Positions 24,276-37,154 of a stretch of 64,000 bases of DNA are shown in pieces. Every line of letters starts with the position of its first letter. Position 1 is the stretch's first letter. Source of the stretch: Tolypeutes matacus. Its lineage: Eukaryota; Chordata; Mammalia; Cingulata; Chlamyphoridae. Under the pieces are notes generated by a model. It searched no databases. It was given only the letters and a program-made list of their open reading frames with translations, and was not told the DNA's origin. The stretch lies in NCBI GenBank assembly GCA_026826555.1, contig JAKSZT010037307.1:1015371-1079370 (forward strand), read 5' to 3'. The position numbers were made by a program, and so were the translations under genes.

Positions 24276-27241
24276 TTAGGATTAGTCGTAGGGAATATCC
24301 TTGCCTTGCCTCTAAAATTTCAACATTGTTATTTTCAATAGACTTTTCCTACTATCCAAAAAATGTATCTTTAAAGCAAATGTTGATTTAATCAAGTATT
24401 TTTGCATCTGTTATATCTACTTAATCCATTAAAATCTATTGAGTGCATCTAACTCAAGCACTGCCATTTTGTCTCTCCTGATAATCTGAATCTTTAGAGG
24501 AATAATATGAGGATGGGAAACTTCAGGAGTGCTTCCTGAAGAGACTGCCCATTAAATTCTGCTATCCAGATTCACATGCCTACTCCAGCGGCTGTCCTTG
24601 CTGATATCTGGTACCTTGCCTGTTCCTTTCAATCTGTGAGCTGCCTCATATATTTCCAATAATTTTCAAGGACAAAATGTGCTTCTAATTTATATTTCTA
24701 GCCAGAGAGAAATAAAACAAGGATTTCATCAAAATGGTATTTTCTAAAGTCTTCTATAAATGAATAATATGCCTTTTTTAATATCAGAAAAATGCCTCCA
24801 TCCTCCTGTTCTGTGTTACAGCTTCCAAGATTTCATTTTAAGAGTTATACTGTCATTTGTTCCAACATTCAAAATTAATATCACCAAAATGTGCTTAGGC
24901 AATGAAAATTGTTTATAAAAAAGAAAACGAACACCACCACAATGGCAAACTAAATTTAGAAGTGAAGATGCATCCAGTGCCTACACTGCTTTTATTATGA
25001 GCCAAAATAAGAGATCTGAAACAAGTGATTAATAAATGTTTTTGCTAAATATAATTACTTCCTACAACCAGGAAAGATACTGTAAGCATGTAGGATAGGA
25101 AGGTGCATATGGTGTAACCTACAGGTGCTACAAGGGCACACACATCACTGATATACAACAGTCTATTTTTCATCATGCCAAAGGTATTGTCAAAGATGAC
25201 AACAAGTGACTGTAATTTCTGTCCTACACAAAAGCACTTTTAAAAAAAATAAATATTTGATAATGCCACTTTTACTATACTGAAAAGAAATTAATACATT
25301 CACTAATATATTCATTTAATTCAGATAATATAGCCTACTTACATGTAAGCAAATTCAAACAGGTTTACGTTTTTCAAAATTAAAGAACTACTTCAGAGCT
25401 TCTAGATCAGTAAATAACTTCTCAAATTTAGCAGCTTAATCTCTTCAAACTAGTTAATTCTTTCCCTGTACAATTTTTTTAAGCTTGATTCATCAGAGAT
25501 TAAAAACAATAACCTGCTTTACCTGGGGAATGAATTTAATCACAATGGATTTCTCCAGGTTAGTTTTTTTTTAATAATACTGTTACTTCCTGTGTTGTCT
25601 TCATAAAACCCAGAGGCTAGGAAGCTTCTTCAGATACTCCAAAATTCCCTTTAAAAGAAGTATGAATTTAATAGTAAAAGGGTTGTTATAAAATGTTGAT
25701 ATCAGCATGAGTAGAAATTAGAGTATGGACTTTATAAAACCATGAGAACTGGGATTGCTGAAATGAATGAAACTGGGATGGCAAGGACGACAGACTCAAG
25801 GACTCTATGGATACAGCTAACACCAGAAGTTGGTTAGGCTAGAAAATGTGACCACATTCAGAGTTGGACATATGTTATAACATGTGCAGAAGTCAGCTTC
25901 AGATAGGCAAATGAAATTTTAAGAACTCAAACAGACCCTGAAGGTCAGAAACAATGGGTCAGAAGTTCTGAATTAGGATTATGGGTAAGGAGGAAAAACA
26001 AGTAAGACACTGAATATACAAATGGATAGTGGACAAGAGAACTCTGATCCACAACCTCTGCAGCAATCAATCCAGGAAGTCAAAATTACCACCTCTGCAG
26101 CAATCAGACCAGAACAATCACAACTTAGTTAATGACTGCCAGTTTCTTTTTTTTTTTGGCCATTGCTTCTAACTCAGAGAAAGCCAAACGCAATCCCCAA
26201 ACCAATAACATAAAATGCTTTTCCTAGTTAGCCATCCTCCAAGTTCCCCATGCCAACAACCTCCAGAGTATACCCAAAGTCTTCTATAGAAGACTATAAA
26301 GCTTTCCCAGTCCCCTGTCTGACTCTGAGTCTGTGTCAAACAGAAGTGATGGTGGTTGACTCTCATGCTATAGCAAAAGCTCTAAATAGATAGCCTTTGT
26401 TTGTTCTCATTTGAGTGTTCTTCATTTCTTTCCAGACAAGGAACCAGAATCCAGGAAGGGAATCTGAGAACAGCTAGGGTCATAAGCATCAGAAGTATGC
26501 TAGTAGGCTTTACTTTAGGTACACTTACCTGCTTTTTGCTTGGCTAACTTTACTCCAGTCAAGGTAACTATAAGCACTTATTCAGCTGGAATAATTAGCA
26601 AGAGGATAGAACATGATAAGAATCAACCTACCTTTGCTCACCAAGTACTTTTAAGACAAAAATTACAATGTTTTTAATCAGCCCCCACTCTATACCTACA
26701 TTACTGGCTTTGTTTTAGGCCCAGAACGCCCACACATCATGATTATTTTGAATTTTGATTCTACTATCTATATTAGCTCCTCCTCAATTCCATTTGGGAT
26801 TATCTGTAGATTGAAAAACCACTTTTTTTGTGTCTTTTTTATTCAGCGGGATTTCTGTGGACTTGAAAAACAAGCTTTTTATATTTTTTGTATTCAGCTG
26901 GACATAGCTAAGGATTAGATCCTATGGCTTCCCATCAGAAAACTCCTATGTTCACATCAAATCATTAAACACTCTAAAATTTGCTCATGTTTTACTGAGT
27001 GTCTACAATGTGTTGGACACTGTGCTAAAGATGAGGACACAAAGGTATTAACAGAAGCAGTATAAAGTAGAGTGGCAGCACAAAGGAAGAAGTAACGAAC
27101 ATTCTTTGAAGGATGTTCAACCAACTATAAATTCATATAACCTAGTTAGCATCTTGCCTATATATCCATAGGTACATAATGGGAGATTGTGTCATATGCT
27201 TGAAAATTTAGAAGAAATTACTACAAGAGCAAATATTTTTA
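24276..27241. other. DOCK3 intronic DNA, mostly unique
   Basis: No gene recognised. At 26045-26115 a roughly 43 bp unit (cctctgcagcaatcarnccag) occurs twice. This and the tagcctttgtttgttctcat stretch near 26390 could be an old ERV LTR. A short L2/MIR-age repeat (actgagtgtctacaatgtg) lies near 27000. Confidence 0.45.
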
Positions 27242-28653
27242 AAATTACAGTTTTCAACTTTTCCCAAGTGCCAACTGGCAACACAACTGGAAAAAGACCT
27301 TGAATAAAAGGGGGAAACGGTAAAGACAAATGAGTTCAAGTGGCTAAGAGACTTCAAAGAGAGTCGGGAGGTCATCCCAGAGGTAACCCTTACGCACACC
27401 TCAGTAGGAGCTCATAGAACATCTAAGTGCCTATCACCCCACTCAGTGGGGTTCCTGAGAGCTCCGGAGACACCCTGGTCTTATATAAGGGGGGATAGCC
27501 CCAGAGACTGATGCCTTATCAGTGGGTTCTATTTTGTAATCTGTGCTCCTGAGAGTGACAGAATTAGACTCAAATAAGTCCTCCCTGCACATGGTTCACC
27601 AGTCCCTTCTATTGAAACCTACATGTGATGCTGGAGTTTCTTAGGTATACTTCCAGCGACTGGAGCCTCCCACCTACCTATGTGCCAGGTGTACATGAAA
27701 TCTAAGTGGAGCTGCAACTCCTACCCTACAGCTCAATGGACTCATCCAAGTCACCTGGTGAGGAGACAACGATGGGAAATGGCCATCCCAGGGAATGGAG
27801 AGGGCCTGCATCTGCAGGCAGGATCATCCCACCCACCATATCCATGGGATATAAGCCCTCTATCACTTGGAGTTGGAGTGGACATCACCATCCCAGTCGC
27901 CTCTGGATTGGGGGAAGAACTATGGACTAGAGTGGACTTGATGGTATTCTCTTGCTCACATATGGTGATTCTTGCAATGCAAGAAATTATAACAATGAGG
28001 TGGAGCCAGTGGCCACTTGACAGTTTTTTGGGTAGGGAGGGGATGAGCAGTTGAAATATAGGGGTTTCTTTGGGAGTTGGAGGTTGTCCTGAGTACTGTT
28101 GTGGCAATGGATGTAGGCCATTTTAAATCAGCACACACCACTCAGAACTGAGTGGGAGAGAGTGTGGTCTACAGTGTGAACTGTGGTCTATGGTTGGTGG
28201 CAAGGCTCCAGGATGTGTAAGTTCATTGAGGTTGGTGGGCCACACTATGGGAGATGTTTGTGTTGGATGTGGTGGGAGGTGTGGGAGGTGGGCAACATGG
28301 GAATCCGAGTGGGTTCCGTATAATATTTTAGGTAATCTAAGCACCTCTTAAAATATATGTATATATATATATATAAAATAACATTTTTGTAAGCAAATAC
28401 ACATATATGCATATATATTTATATATCATTTTACAAATGTTTGTATGTATTGTGAGAATTTTGATTTTTACCCATAATAAAAAAAAAAAAAAAAAAGATA
28501 CTTTGGGAAGGATTCTTATAGGCCCAGCTCTGTCAAGAACCTCTCTCTTTACCATTCAACTGTGCCAGAGGAGGGACCCCATTTACTATCTGGATCCCTG
28601 TGCTGGAGCCCCTGCATTAAAAATATGCCCCCGCAATAAAATAAAATAAAAAT

Positions 28654-28688
<35 letters not shown>

Positions 28689-28700
28689 TTACAGTTTTCA
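27242..28700 (+). mobile_element. L1 3' end insertion with candidate 3' transduction
   Basis: Flanked by aaattacagttttca at 27242-27256 and 28686-28700 (perfect 15 bp TSD). 27257-28345 is the L1 3' UTR module related to 7156-8200. Then come an AT-rich (TA)n stretch, AATAAA (28476-28481) with A18, a non-L1 segment of about 155 bp (28498-28652), a second AATAAA (28635-28640) and a long A tail (to about 28688). Confidence 0.85.
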
Positions 28701-29639
28701 CATTCATCTCTAATGAAGAAATAATTTATTTCAGTAAATATATCAATATATTATAATAGAAAAGAAGTGCCAGAGAAAAGAAATGTTAGACATAATTTAT
28801 TATTTAAATTGTTACTGCTCTCATGCACTCTCTGTAGCACACATGCATGCTCCAATACGCATTCTTCTCAAACATACTCACTACAATATATCAGCCTGAG
28901 AGTAAAGAGGCAATGCCTAAAGAATAATATAAATATGAATCACTCCTTGAACAGATATTGATAACAGGGGTATGTCATTGGCCTACCTGGAATACCTGGT
29001 ACCTCCTTAGGTGATTTTTGTCCATTATAAAATATTGCTTTAGATTTTCAAATTTCTTTTTAGGGGAAAAAATTTCATTTTTCATTTGAATTTAAAGTTG
29101 ACTAGTGATCAGTAAAAATGACAACTCCTGAACCTAAGAAGTTAGATAGTCCCATGTCAAATCATATCACTAATTGCTCACAATTTAAAAATAAGATACA
29201 TTTATAAACGTTTCATATACAATGTATAATTTCTCACTGAAACTTTACAAAAAAAGTAGCAATTATACTTAAATTCTTTAAAATGGGTAAACCAGATATG
29301 AAGAAATATTTTTTAAATTAAATGAAATTATTAAATTTCCCATAGGGAAATTTCTACATTTAGTCTATTCAAGCAATTTCACAACCTCACAACCAAATAA
29401 AAAACAGGCACTTTAACACAAATGGCGCATATTTCCAAGAAGCAGCTGATATACCCTAAGAAGCACTGAGAACTCAAGAGTCACATTCCCCACAAGTGTA
29501 GCAGAGTACAATGAATAAGAGGAACTTAGTTTCCCGAGTTCAAAAATTACATTACGGTTATGTAGGAGAATGCCTTCTTTCTTGAGAGATACACAATGAA
29601 GTACTTAGTGGTGAAGTATTAGGATATCTGAAACTTACT
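28701..29639. other. DOCK3 intronic DNA
   Basis: AT-rich, no gene or clear repeat recognised. Confidence 0.4.
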
Positions 29640-29800
29640 CTACAAATTAAAATGGAAAAGTGGGGGGAGACGATGAGCATAATATGGCAAAAGGCTGATA
29701 ATGCGTGAATCTAGGAGAAAGGTGTGTGGGTGTTCTTTGTATTATTCTTGTAACAAGTCCGTAGACCTGAAATTTTTCAGAATAAAAAGTTGGATAAAAA
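29640..29800 (+). mobile_element. Possible old L1 3' end
   Basis: The ggtgtgtgggtgttctttgtattattct block followed by tgaaatttttcagaataaaa and an A-run resembles old L1M 3' ends. Confidence 0.4.
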
Positions 29801-29899
29801 AAATCAGAGAACTCTTTTAAAGATTACATAGAAGAATCATCCCCAAACTAAATGTACTGCCATTTGCTATTCAGTTATAGTTGAGGGCCATACCTTGAG

Positions 29900-30970
29900 T
29901 CTTTATACTGTCTCTACTACTACTTTTTTCATTCTCTCTCAAATCTCTTCCAATCAGGTTTTCATTCCCGTCACTCTACCCAAACTGCCCTCATCAAGAG
30001 CCCCAATAATTTCACATTGCGTAATTCACCAGTCAACTCTTAGTCCTCATCTTAGTCAACCTCAGTAACATCAGACATATTTGATTACTCACTCCCTCCT
30101 CTACATACTTTCTTTGCTTGGTCTCCAAGACTCCAATGTTTCATTTTCCATTTACCTCACTGGTGACAACTTTTCAGCCTCTTTTAACTGATTCTCCTCT
30201 TCCTCCTACTTCTAAAACACTACAATTCCCCAGAATTCTGTTTTCACATCACTTTGTCTCCATCTACACTAATTCCCTTAATGTTTTCATCCAGCTTCAT
30301 AAGCTTTAAATACCATCTATATACTGATGACTTCCAAATTTATGCCTCTAGCCCAAACATCTTCCCAGAAATCCAGAATAATATACCTAACTGCCTTCTT
30401 GACATCTCCACTTAGCTATATGAGTAATTTCAAATTTAACATGTTCAAAACTGAATTTTTTATTTGCTTCCTGAAATATATCCTTTCCTAAACTCTCCCA
30501 TCTCAGTGAATGGTAACTACATCTTTACAGCAGTTCAGACTAAAAACCCTAAAGTGACCATCTATTGCTCTTTTGTCTATTCTATATACAGCTCTTACTT
30601 TGAAATATACACAGTATCATACCACTTCTTACACTCTACTGAACATCTGAGTCCAAGTCATCATCATGTCTTGCACGGACTAATGTAATCTCCTACCTGG
30701 TCTCCCTGCTTCTGCCCTTACTCCACTGTAATTCTAGTATCAACAAACAGCCCAGAATAACTCTTTTAAGATTAAGTAAGATCATGTCCTTTCTCTGTCT
30801 AAAAGCCTTTAGTGGCTTCCTGGTTCATTCAATAAAATCGAAAGCCCTTGACATAGCCTACAAGGCCCTACATTATTCAGCCCCTTGATGCCTCTCTGAG
30901 CTTATCTCCTCTTACTGCCCTCATCCCACACACTCCACTATAGCCAAACTGCCTGCATTACTATTCCTTG
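29900..30970 (+). mobile_element. L2 LINE, RT and 3' region
   Basis: Translation around 30310-30345 gives LYTDDFQIYA, containing the YxDD RT catalytic motif in L2/CR1 context. Further on, gcctacaaggccctacatta (30857) and the downstream cttatctcctcttactgccc block match the L2 3' part. It has many stops; an old mammalian-wide insertion. Confidence 0.8.
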
Positions 30971-32520
30971 AACAAGATAGGCACATTTTGCATGTAAAGG
31001 AAGAAAAACGGATAGAGATGAAACTCATAATAATAGGATTTAAGGGTCTAGAATAGGAAAAGAGGTTTGAGAAGGAGAATGACAAAGTGAAGTCAAAGAG
31101 GAAAAATGAAACAAGAAAAAACAAAAACTGAGGGAAAAAAGAAAGGTAGAATCAGAGAAATATTGATAACAGTAAAGAATAGGAAGGAGAAGGAGAATAC
31201 AATTTACAAATGTAATAGGAAACAGTAAAAATACTATGTATTTAAAAACTAGTGATTATTTCTGAGGGGTATTATGAGTGCTTTTATTTCTTCTTCAAAT
31301 TTTCCTTGTATTTTCAGAGATTTCTGCTTTTAAATATGTTTTCACTGATGTAACAAGTAAGTATTCTGGACTAACAAAGTTTCTATTACAGCTCCTGACA
31401 GTCTATAGAAAACTGAGATAACGTGTACTTTAATAGATTTATTCAAGTAAGTCAGGTAAGATAACAAAGTACTATGAAAGGTATAAACATTAAGAAATTT
31501 GCTTAAAATAATTTTCAGCTTTAGAAAACTGACTTGTGTTTCCTTTGCAATTTAGAGTAATGAACTTACTGTTTTTATAAAAATAACAGGATCGTTATTT
31601 TTTAAGTTCATGCAATACAGAAAAGCATAAAGAAAAACAATAATCACAAAATTCCACCTAAAAATAGCTGTGAACATTATTATTGAACTCTTTCTACATG
31701 GGGATGGGAGAAGGTGGGTGGAGTGAAGGAGAGAGAGAGAGAATAATGAGGATTTTACAAGAAATGCATTCTATTTTAAAAGTAAACTATTAAATTCATT
31801 TTACTTAAACATAACAGAAAAATTAAAAGTTAAACTGAAGGAACTGCTAAACTTGAGATAAATGGTCTACCCCAGAAGAAAAATTTACTGCTATAAAATC
31901 TCTCTGTGGTTTTTTTTTGAATTATGAAAATCATTAAGATGCTTGAATCCTTTAGTTCCAACCCGATATTTCTATTTCAACTGATAACCTGCACAGAAGA
32001 GATGCTTTTGCTTTTTAAACGTCTTCCCACCTCCCCTCCCATCACCTTCATATTAACGCTGATTACATTAATTGTAATTTGTCACAGTTTATTACATTAA
32101 ATTCTACAACCATAGCTGACCCAGTTGTTCAATCTTAGCTCCACATTTAAAAGAATTCAATGCTCACCACTACGCAATTTACAACAGGTTCTCCAATCCA
32201 ATCCTTCATTTCTATATTCATCTTTTAATTTGCTGAACTCATGTTTAAATAGTTTTTTTGTTTTTGTTTTCAGGGAGGACTACTATATTCTTTGAGATTT
32301 TTTTCTTTCTTGAAAATATCCAACTTTTGACTTTAAAAATGAAGCTGACAGAATATAATATTCTTGGATCACAAGTTCTTCCCTTATCAACATATTAAAT
32401 ATTATTCACTTGTTTTCTGGTATTGAATGCTATAGAGAAGTCTAAGGACAAAACGACTTTCCTTATTTAAGGATTGCTTTTTTCATCTGTATAAATAATT
32501 ATTTTTTAATCTTTCAAACT
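30971..32520. other. DOCK3 intronic DNA
   Basis: A purine-rich stretch (30990-31200) then AT-rich unique sequence. A GA-rich microsatellite lies near 31726-31742. No gene seen. Confidence 0.4.
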
Positions 32521-32529
32521 AAATAACTA

Positions 32530-34030
32530 GAGCATTTTTCAATGTTGACATTTCTTTCTCAGATTTTCTTTGAATATATTTTACTAAATGTCTTATTTGA
32601 AGTATCAAAGAGTACAAAAGAATAAATCATAAATTTACATTTTAATGAGTTTTCAGAAAGTGAGTAAACCTGTGTAACCAACATTCTGATCATGAAAAAG
32701 AACAGGATCAGCACAACAGAAGCACCTCTCTGCCCATTCCCTATACTTATCCATTCCCCTAAGGTTACCACTACACTGACTTAACAGCACAGATTCACTT
32801 TGCTGATCTTAGGAACTTAATGAAATCATTCAGTATGTATGTTTTTGTGTCTAATATAATATCTGTTCAACATTGAGTGTGTTAATCATCCCTACACTGT
32901 GGCATATCTTGGCATAGGCACCTAGTTTGTGCAATCACCTTGCTGTATAGTATTTTGTTCTATGAGTGTACCAATTTATTTCTCCATTCCACTCTTCGGG
33001 GATATCTGGATTGCTTCCACATTTAGGTTATATGAAGAGTGCTACAATGAACATTCTTGTATATGTTTTTTGATAAAACCATGTATGCCTTTCTATTGGG
33101 GGTTTACATAATAATGGAACTGCTGAATCCAAAGGCACATGGATGGTGGGCTTTCATAAATACTGCAAAACAGTTTTCAAAAGTGTATCAATTTGGGAAG
33201 CGGATGTGGCTCAAGCGATTGGGCTCCCATTTACCATACAGAGGTCCAGGGTTCGATTTCTGGGGCCTCCTGGTGAAGGCAAGCTGGCTGGCACAGCGAG
33301 CTGGCCCAAGTGGAATGCTGGCCTGTGCAGGACTGCTAGCGCAGCAAGGTGACACAACAAAAAGAGAAACAGAGAGACAATAAGAGACACAGCAGACCAG
33401 GGAGCTGAGATGGTACAAGAGTTTGAGTGCTACTCTCCCATTCTGGAAGGTCTCAGATAGTTCCAGTGCCGCCTAAAGAGAAGACAAGCAGACACAGAAG
33501 AACACACGGCAAATGTACACAGAGAGCAGACAGCAAGGGCAAAACAATGGGGGGGAGGGAGGGAGTAAATAAATAATCTTAAAAAAAAAAAAGTGTATCA
33601 ATTTATGCTCCAACCAGCAGAGTTCCAATTAGCCCTCCTCCTCAAAAATGGTTATTATCCCTCTTTTAAATTTTAGCCATGCTGGTGGGGGTATAGTGGT
33701 ATCTCACTATATTATAATTTACATTTGTCTAATGAGTAATAAGATTGAATAACTTTATGTATATTAGCTATTTGGACATTCTCTTTTGGGAAGTTTCTCT
33801 TCAAGTATTCTGACTAGTCTGCTGTTAAGATTGTCCACATTTTTTTCTAGATTTGTAGGAACTCCTCAGATATTCTAGATAAAAATTATTTAAACAATAT
33901 ATACATTAAAATATTTTCTCCTTTTCTGTGGTATGCTTTTCCACTCTCTTAATGGTGTATTTCATCGTTATTGATTTAATTATATTTCAACTTTTCAAAT
34001 TATTCTTTATAATATCAAAACTTATGGAAT
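32530..34030 (-). mobile_element. Old L1 3' part, antisense
   Basis: The minus strand is the L1 ORF2 C-terminus and 3' region (near 32990 downward: tccacatttaggttatatga is the reversed L1 signature). Interrupted by a SINE and then by the L1 starting at 34031; 42361-45310 continues the same antisense L1. Confidence 0.7.
33195..33590 (+). mobile_element. Long (396 bp) DAS-type SINE
   Basis: Sense copy with one tRNA-like head, a cagcaaggtgacacaac spacer and a second tRNA-like part (agctgagatgg to cagtgccgcct), ending in A12. TSD aagtgtatcaattt at 33181-33194 and 33591-33604. Confidence 0.92.
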
Positions 34031-34046
34031 GGAGAGAACTTCCCGG

Positions 34047-34054
34047 AAGATGGC
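34047..34054 (+). promoter_or_regulatory. YY1-type core in L1 5' UTR (copy 1)
   Basis: AAGATGGC, the YY1 core found near the 5' end of mammalian L1 promoters, where it sets the transcription start (established for human L1). Duplicated in the next unit. Confidence 0.55.
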
Positions 34055-34116
34055 AGAATAGGAAGCTCTCAGACTGACTCCTCCTCCAAGAACAGCTAGT
34101 GGAGAGAACTTCCCGG

Positions 34117-34124
34117 AAGATGGC
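34117..34124 (+). promoter_or_regulatory. YY1-type core in L1 5' UTR (copy 2)
   Basis: Second AAGATGGC, exactly 70 bp after the first. Confidence 0.55.
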
Positions 34125-34848
34125 AGAATAGGAAGCTCTCAGACTGACTCCTCCTCCAAGAACAGCTAGTGGACAGGCAGAAACTGTCTGAAACAACACA
34201 GGGGAACAATGTAGAATATCCAGGGGAGAGTGGAGGGAAGAGATTCAGAATCTGCACTAAAAAACCATGAGTAACTCTCTCTGTAACAACTGCCAGAGCC
34301 CATACCCCACCGTCGAGGCCAGCTGCCTCAGGTCCAGTCCCTGGCTGGCAGCTGCAGATGGAGAGGGACATGGAAGATTTCTTCCCCAATAACAGGAGGA
34401 GGGGGGGCATGGTCAAATAGTGGTGACTGCTATTGATCATGTATTTAGATCACAGGGTCCCAGCTCTAAAACAATGTTTTAGCCCAAGCTGGACAGGGGC
34501 CTCCCTGGATACTGTTTCAGTCCTGCCCCCAAAACAGGTGTAACTAGTAGAGGTTTAAAGACACACTGCCTCCTTTGGGCTGCTGGGAACAGTTTGCTGA
34601 AGAGTGCCATCTAATGGGCAGGAAAGGAGAGCACAGCTGTGGGGAGTCAAGAAAAAGACTGACCATCAGAGTTAACTCATCAAGATAATCACATGCTCAG
34701 ACATCAGCAAAAAATTACAACCAGTACTAAGAAATTGGAAGATATGGCCCGGTCAAAAGAACAAATTAAACCTCAGATGAGATACAGAACTTAGAACCAC
34801 CACCCAAAGATGTTCGAACAAATCTTCTAAATCAATTCAAGGAGATGA

Positions 34849-35640
34849 AGGAAAATATGGTTGAAGAGATAAAGGATATTAAGAAGATACTGGGTGAGCA
34901 TAAAGAAGAATGTGAATGTATGAAAAGAAAGGTTACAGAACTTATGGAAATGAACAGCACAGTAGAAGATATTAAAAATACATTAGAGTAATAAAACAAT
35001 AGACTTGAACAGGCAGAAGAAAGAATCAGCAAACTAGAAGTCAGGACATTTGAAATCTTACAGAAAGAAGAAAAAAAAAAAAGAACGGGAGATATTGAGG
35101 AGAGTCTTAGGGAAATGAATGATAGCACAAATCATAACCATCATAACCATTATGGGTATCCCAGAAGGAAAGAAGAGGAGAAAAGGGGCATAAAGATGAT
35201 CTGAAGAAACAATGGCTGAAAATTTCCCAACTCTTATGAAAGACAAAAATATAAATGTCCAAGAAGTGCAACATACTCCAAACAGAATAAACCCAGATAG
35301 ACCTACTATAAGACACATACTATTCAAAATGTCACATGACAATGATAAAGAGAATCGTGAAAGCAGCAAGGAAAAAAAGTGATTCATCATATACAAGGGA
35401 TGACCACTAAGACAAAATGCTGATTTCTCATCAAAAACCATGGAGGCAAGAAAGTAGTGGTAGGATATATTTAAGATACTGAAAAACTGCCAGCCAAAAA
35501 GTCTTTACCCAGCAAAATTTGCCTTCAAATAATGAGGGAGAGTTTAAAATATTCACAGATAAGTAGAAACAGATTTCATCAACAAGAGACCTACCCTACA
35601 AGAAACACAACAAGAGACCTACCCTACAAGAAACACTAAA
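34849..35640 (+). pseudogene. L1 ORF1 remnant
   Basis: It begins atgaaggaaaatatgg and reads as a charged, heptad-like coiled-coil segment (KENMVEEIKDIKK) of the ORF1 RNA-binding protein type, but stops at about 34988. Downstream it contains a 28 bp tandem duplication (35581-35636), not a multiple of three. Confidence 0.6.
35581..35636 (+). repeat. 28 bp tandem duplication
   Basis: Perfect two-copy repeat of aacaagagacctaccctaca plus agaaacac. The same region in the L1 near 59650 has only one copy. Confidence 0.95.
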
Positions 35641-36253
35641 GGGAAATACTGCAGTTTGAAAGGAAAAGACAAGGGGTGAGAGGCTTGGAGGAGGGTGAAG
35701 AACAGAAGGTTCTTCAGTCAGGGTAACTAAAAGGGTAAAAAGGGAGACAAAAAATATAACACATAAAAATTAAAGGATCAAATGGTTGAAGTAAGTACTA
35801 CCTTTACAGTAATAACACTGAATATTAATGGATTAAACTTGGTCCAAAGACCAAGATTGGCAGAATGAATAAGAAGTGTGATTTACCTGTATGCTCTCTA
35901 CAAGAGACACATCTTAGACCCAAGGACACAAATAAGTTGAGAGTGAAAGACTGGAAAAAGATATTCCAGACAAGCAGTAACCAAAACAGAGCTGATGTAG
36001 CCATATGAATATTGGATGAAATCCGTATATGCGAAGCTATTATAACAGATTAAGGACACTAAATATTAATATATATTACCAAAAGGGGCAGTCCACCAAA
36101 AAGAAATAACATTATAAGTATTTATGTACCTAACCAGGGTGTCCCAAAATACATGAGACAAATACTGGCAAAACTGAAAGGAAAAAAAGAGACATCTCTA
36201 CAACAATAGTAAGAAACTTTGATACACCACTCTCACCAATAGAGCATCTAGAA

Positions 36254-36451
36254 GAGGGGTTCTTAATCTTTTTTGTTCCACAGACCCGTTTACCAGTCAG
36301 GTGAAAGCCATGGACCCCTTACTAACTCCACACTATACTGTGTTTTATTTGATAAATATATCACACCCACACTAACATATCACCACAAGAATAATGGTTT
36401 TTTTTTTTGAATTTCAATTCAAACTCACAGACCCCTTGTTAAGAACCCCTG
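36254..36451 (+). mobile_element. hAT-type MITE, 198 bp
   Basis: Ends gaggggttcttaatc and gttaagaacccctg form inverted repeats. Flanks atctagaa / atctagac are a 7/8 TSD. Near-identical family member at 38801-39003. No transposase frame. Confidence 0.85.
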
Positions 36452-37154
36452 ATCTAGACTGAGGAGCAATAAGGAAACAGAGAATTTGACTAATATGGTA
36501 AATGAACTAGACCTAAAAGACCTAAACAAAACACTACACTCTGAAACAGCAGGATATAAAGTCATGGATCATTCTGCAGGATAGACCACATGTTGGTCAC
36601 AAAACAAGTCTCAATAAAATTTAAAATACTGAAGTTATACAAAGCTCTTTCTCTGACTTAATAGATTGAAGCTGAAAATCAGTAACAGGGAGAATTGCAA
36701 AATTCACAAATATATGGAGGTTAAACAATATTTAAACAACTTTTGAGTCAAAATGGAAATTGCATGAGAAATCAGTAAATCTCAAGAGGAATGAAAACAA
36801 GAAAAGATACTAAAATTTATAGGATGCAGCAAAGGCAGTACTGAGAGTGAAATGTATATGTCTCAATTTTAAAAAAGAGAGCTAAAATCTATTGAACACC
36901 TGGAGTAAACTAGAGAAAGAAGAGCAAACTAATCCCAAAGCAAGCAGAAAGAAAGAACAAATATTAAAGCAGAAATCAATGAAATTGAGAATAAAAGAAT
37001 ACAAAGAATTAAACCCAAAAGATGGTTCTTTGAGAAGCTCAATAAAATTGACAGCTAGACTGAAATTAAAAAATGAGAAGATGCAAATAAAATCAGAAAT
37101 GGAGAGAAAGGACATTACTACTGACCCCACAGAAATAAAAAGGATTATAAGAGG

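Larger units (their letters stand above)
34031..34173 (+). repeat. 70 bp perfect tandem duplication at the L1 5' end
   Basis: The unit ggagagaacttcccggaaga...agctagt at 34031-34100 is repeated without change at 34101-34170, and gga follows again. It lies at the very start of the L1 5' UTR. Confidence 0.97.

Noticed and set aside
28345..28450. AT-rich replication or matrix attachment element
   Set aside because: It is a (TA)n-rich microsatellite following an L1 3' UTR; nothing else supports a function.
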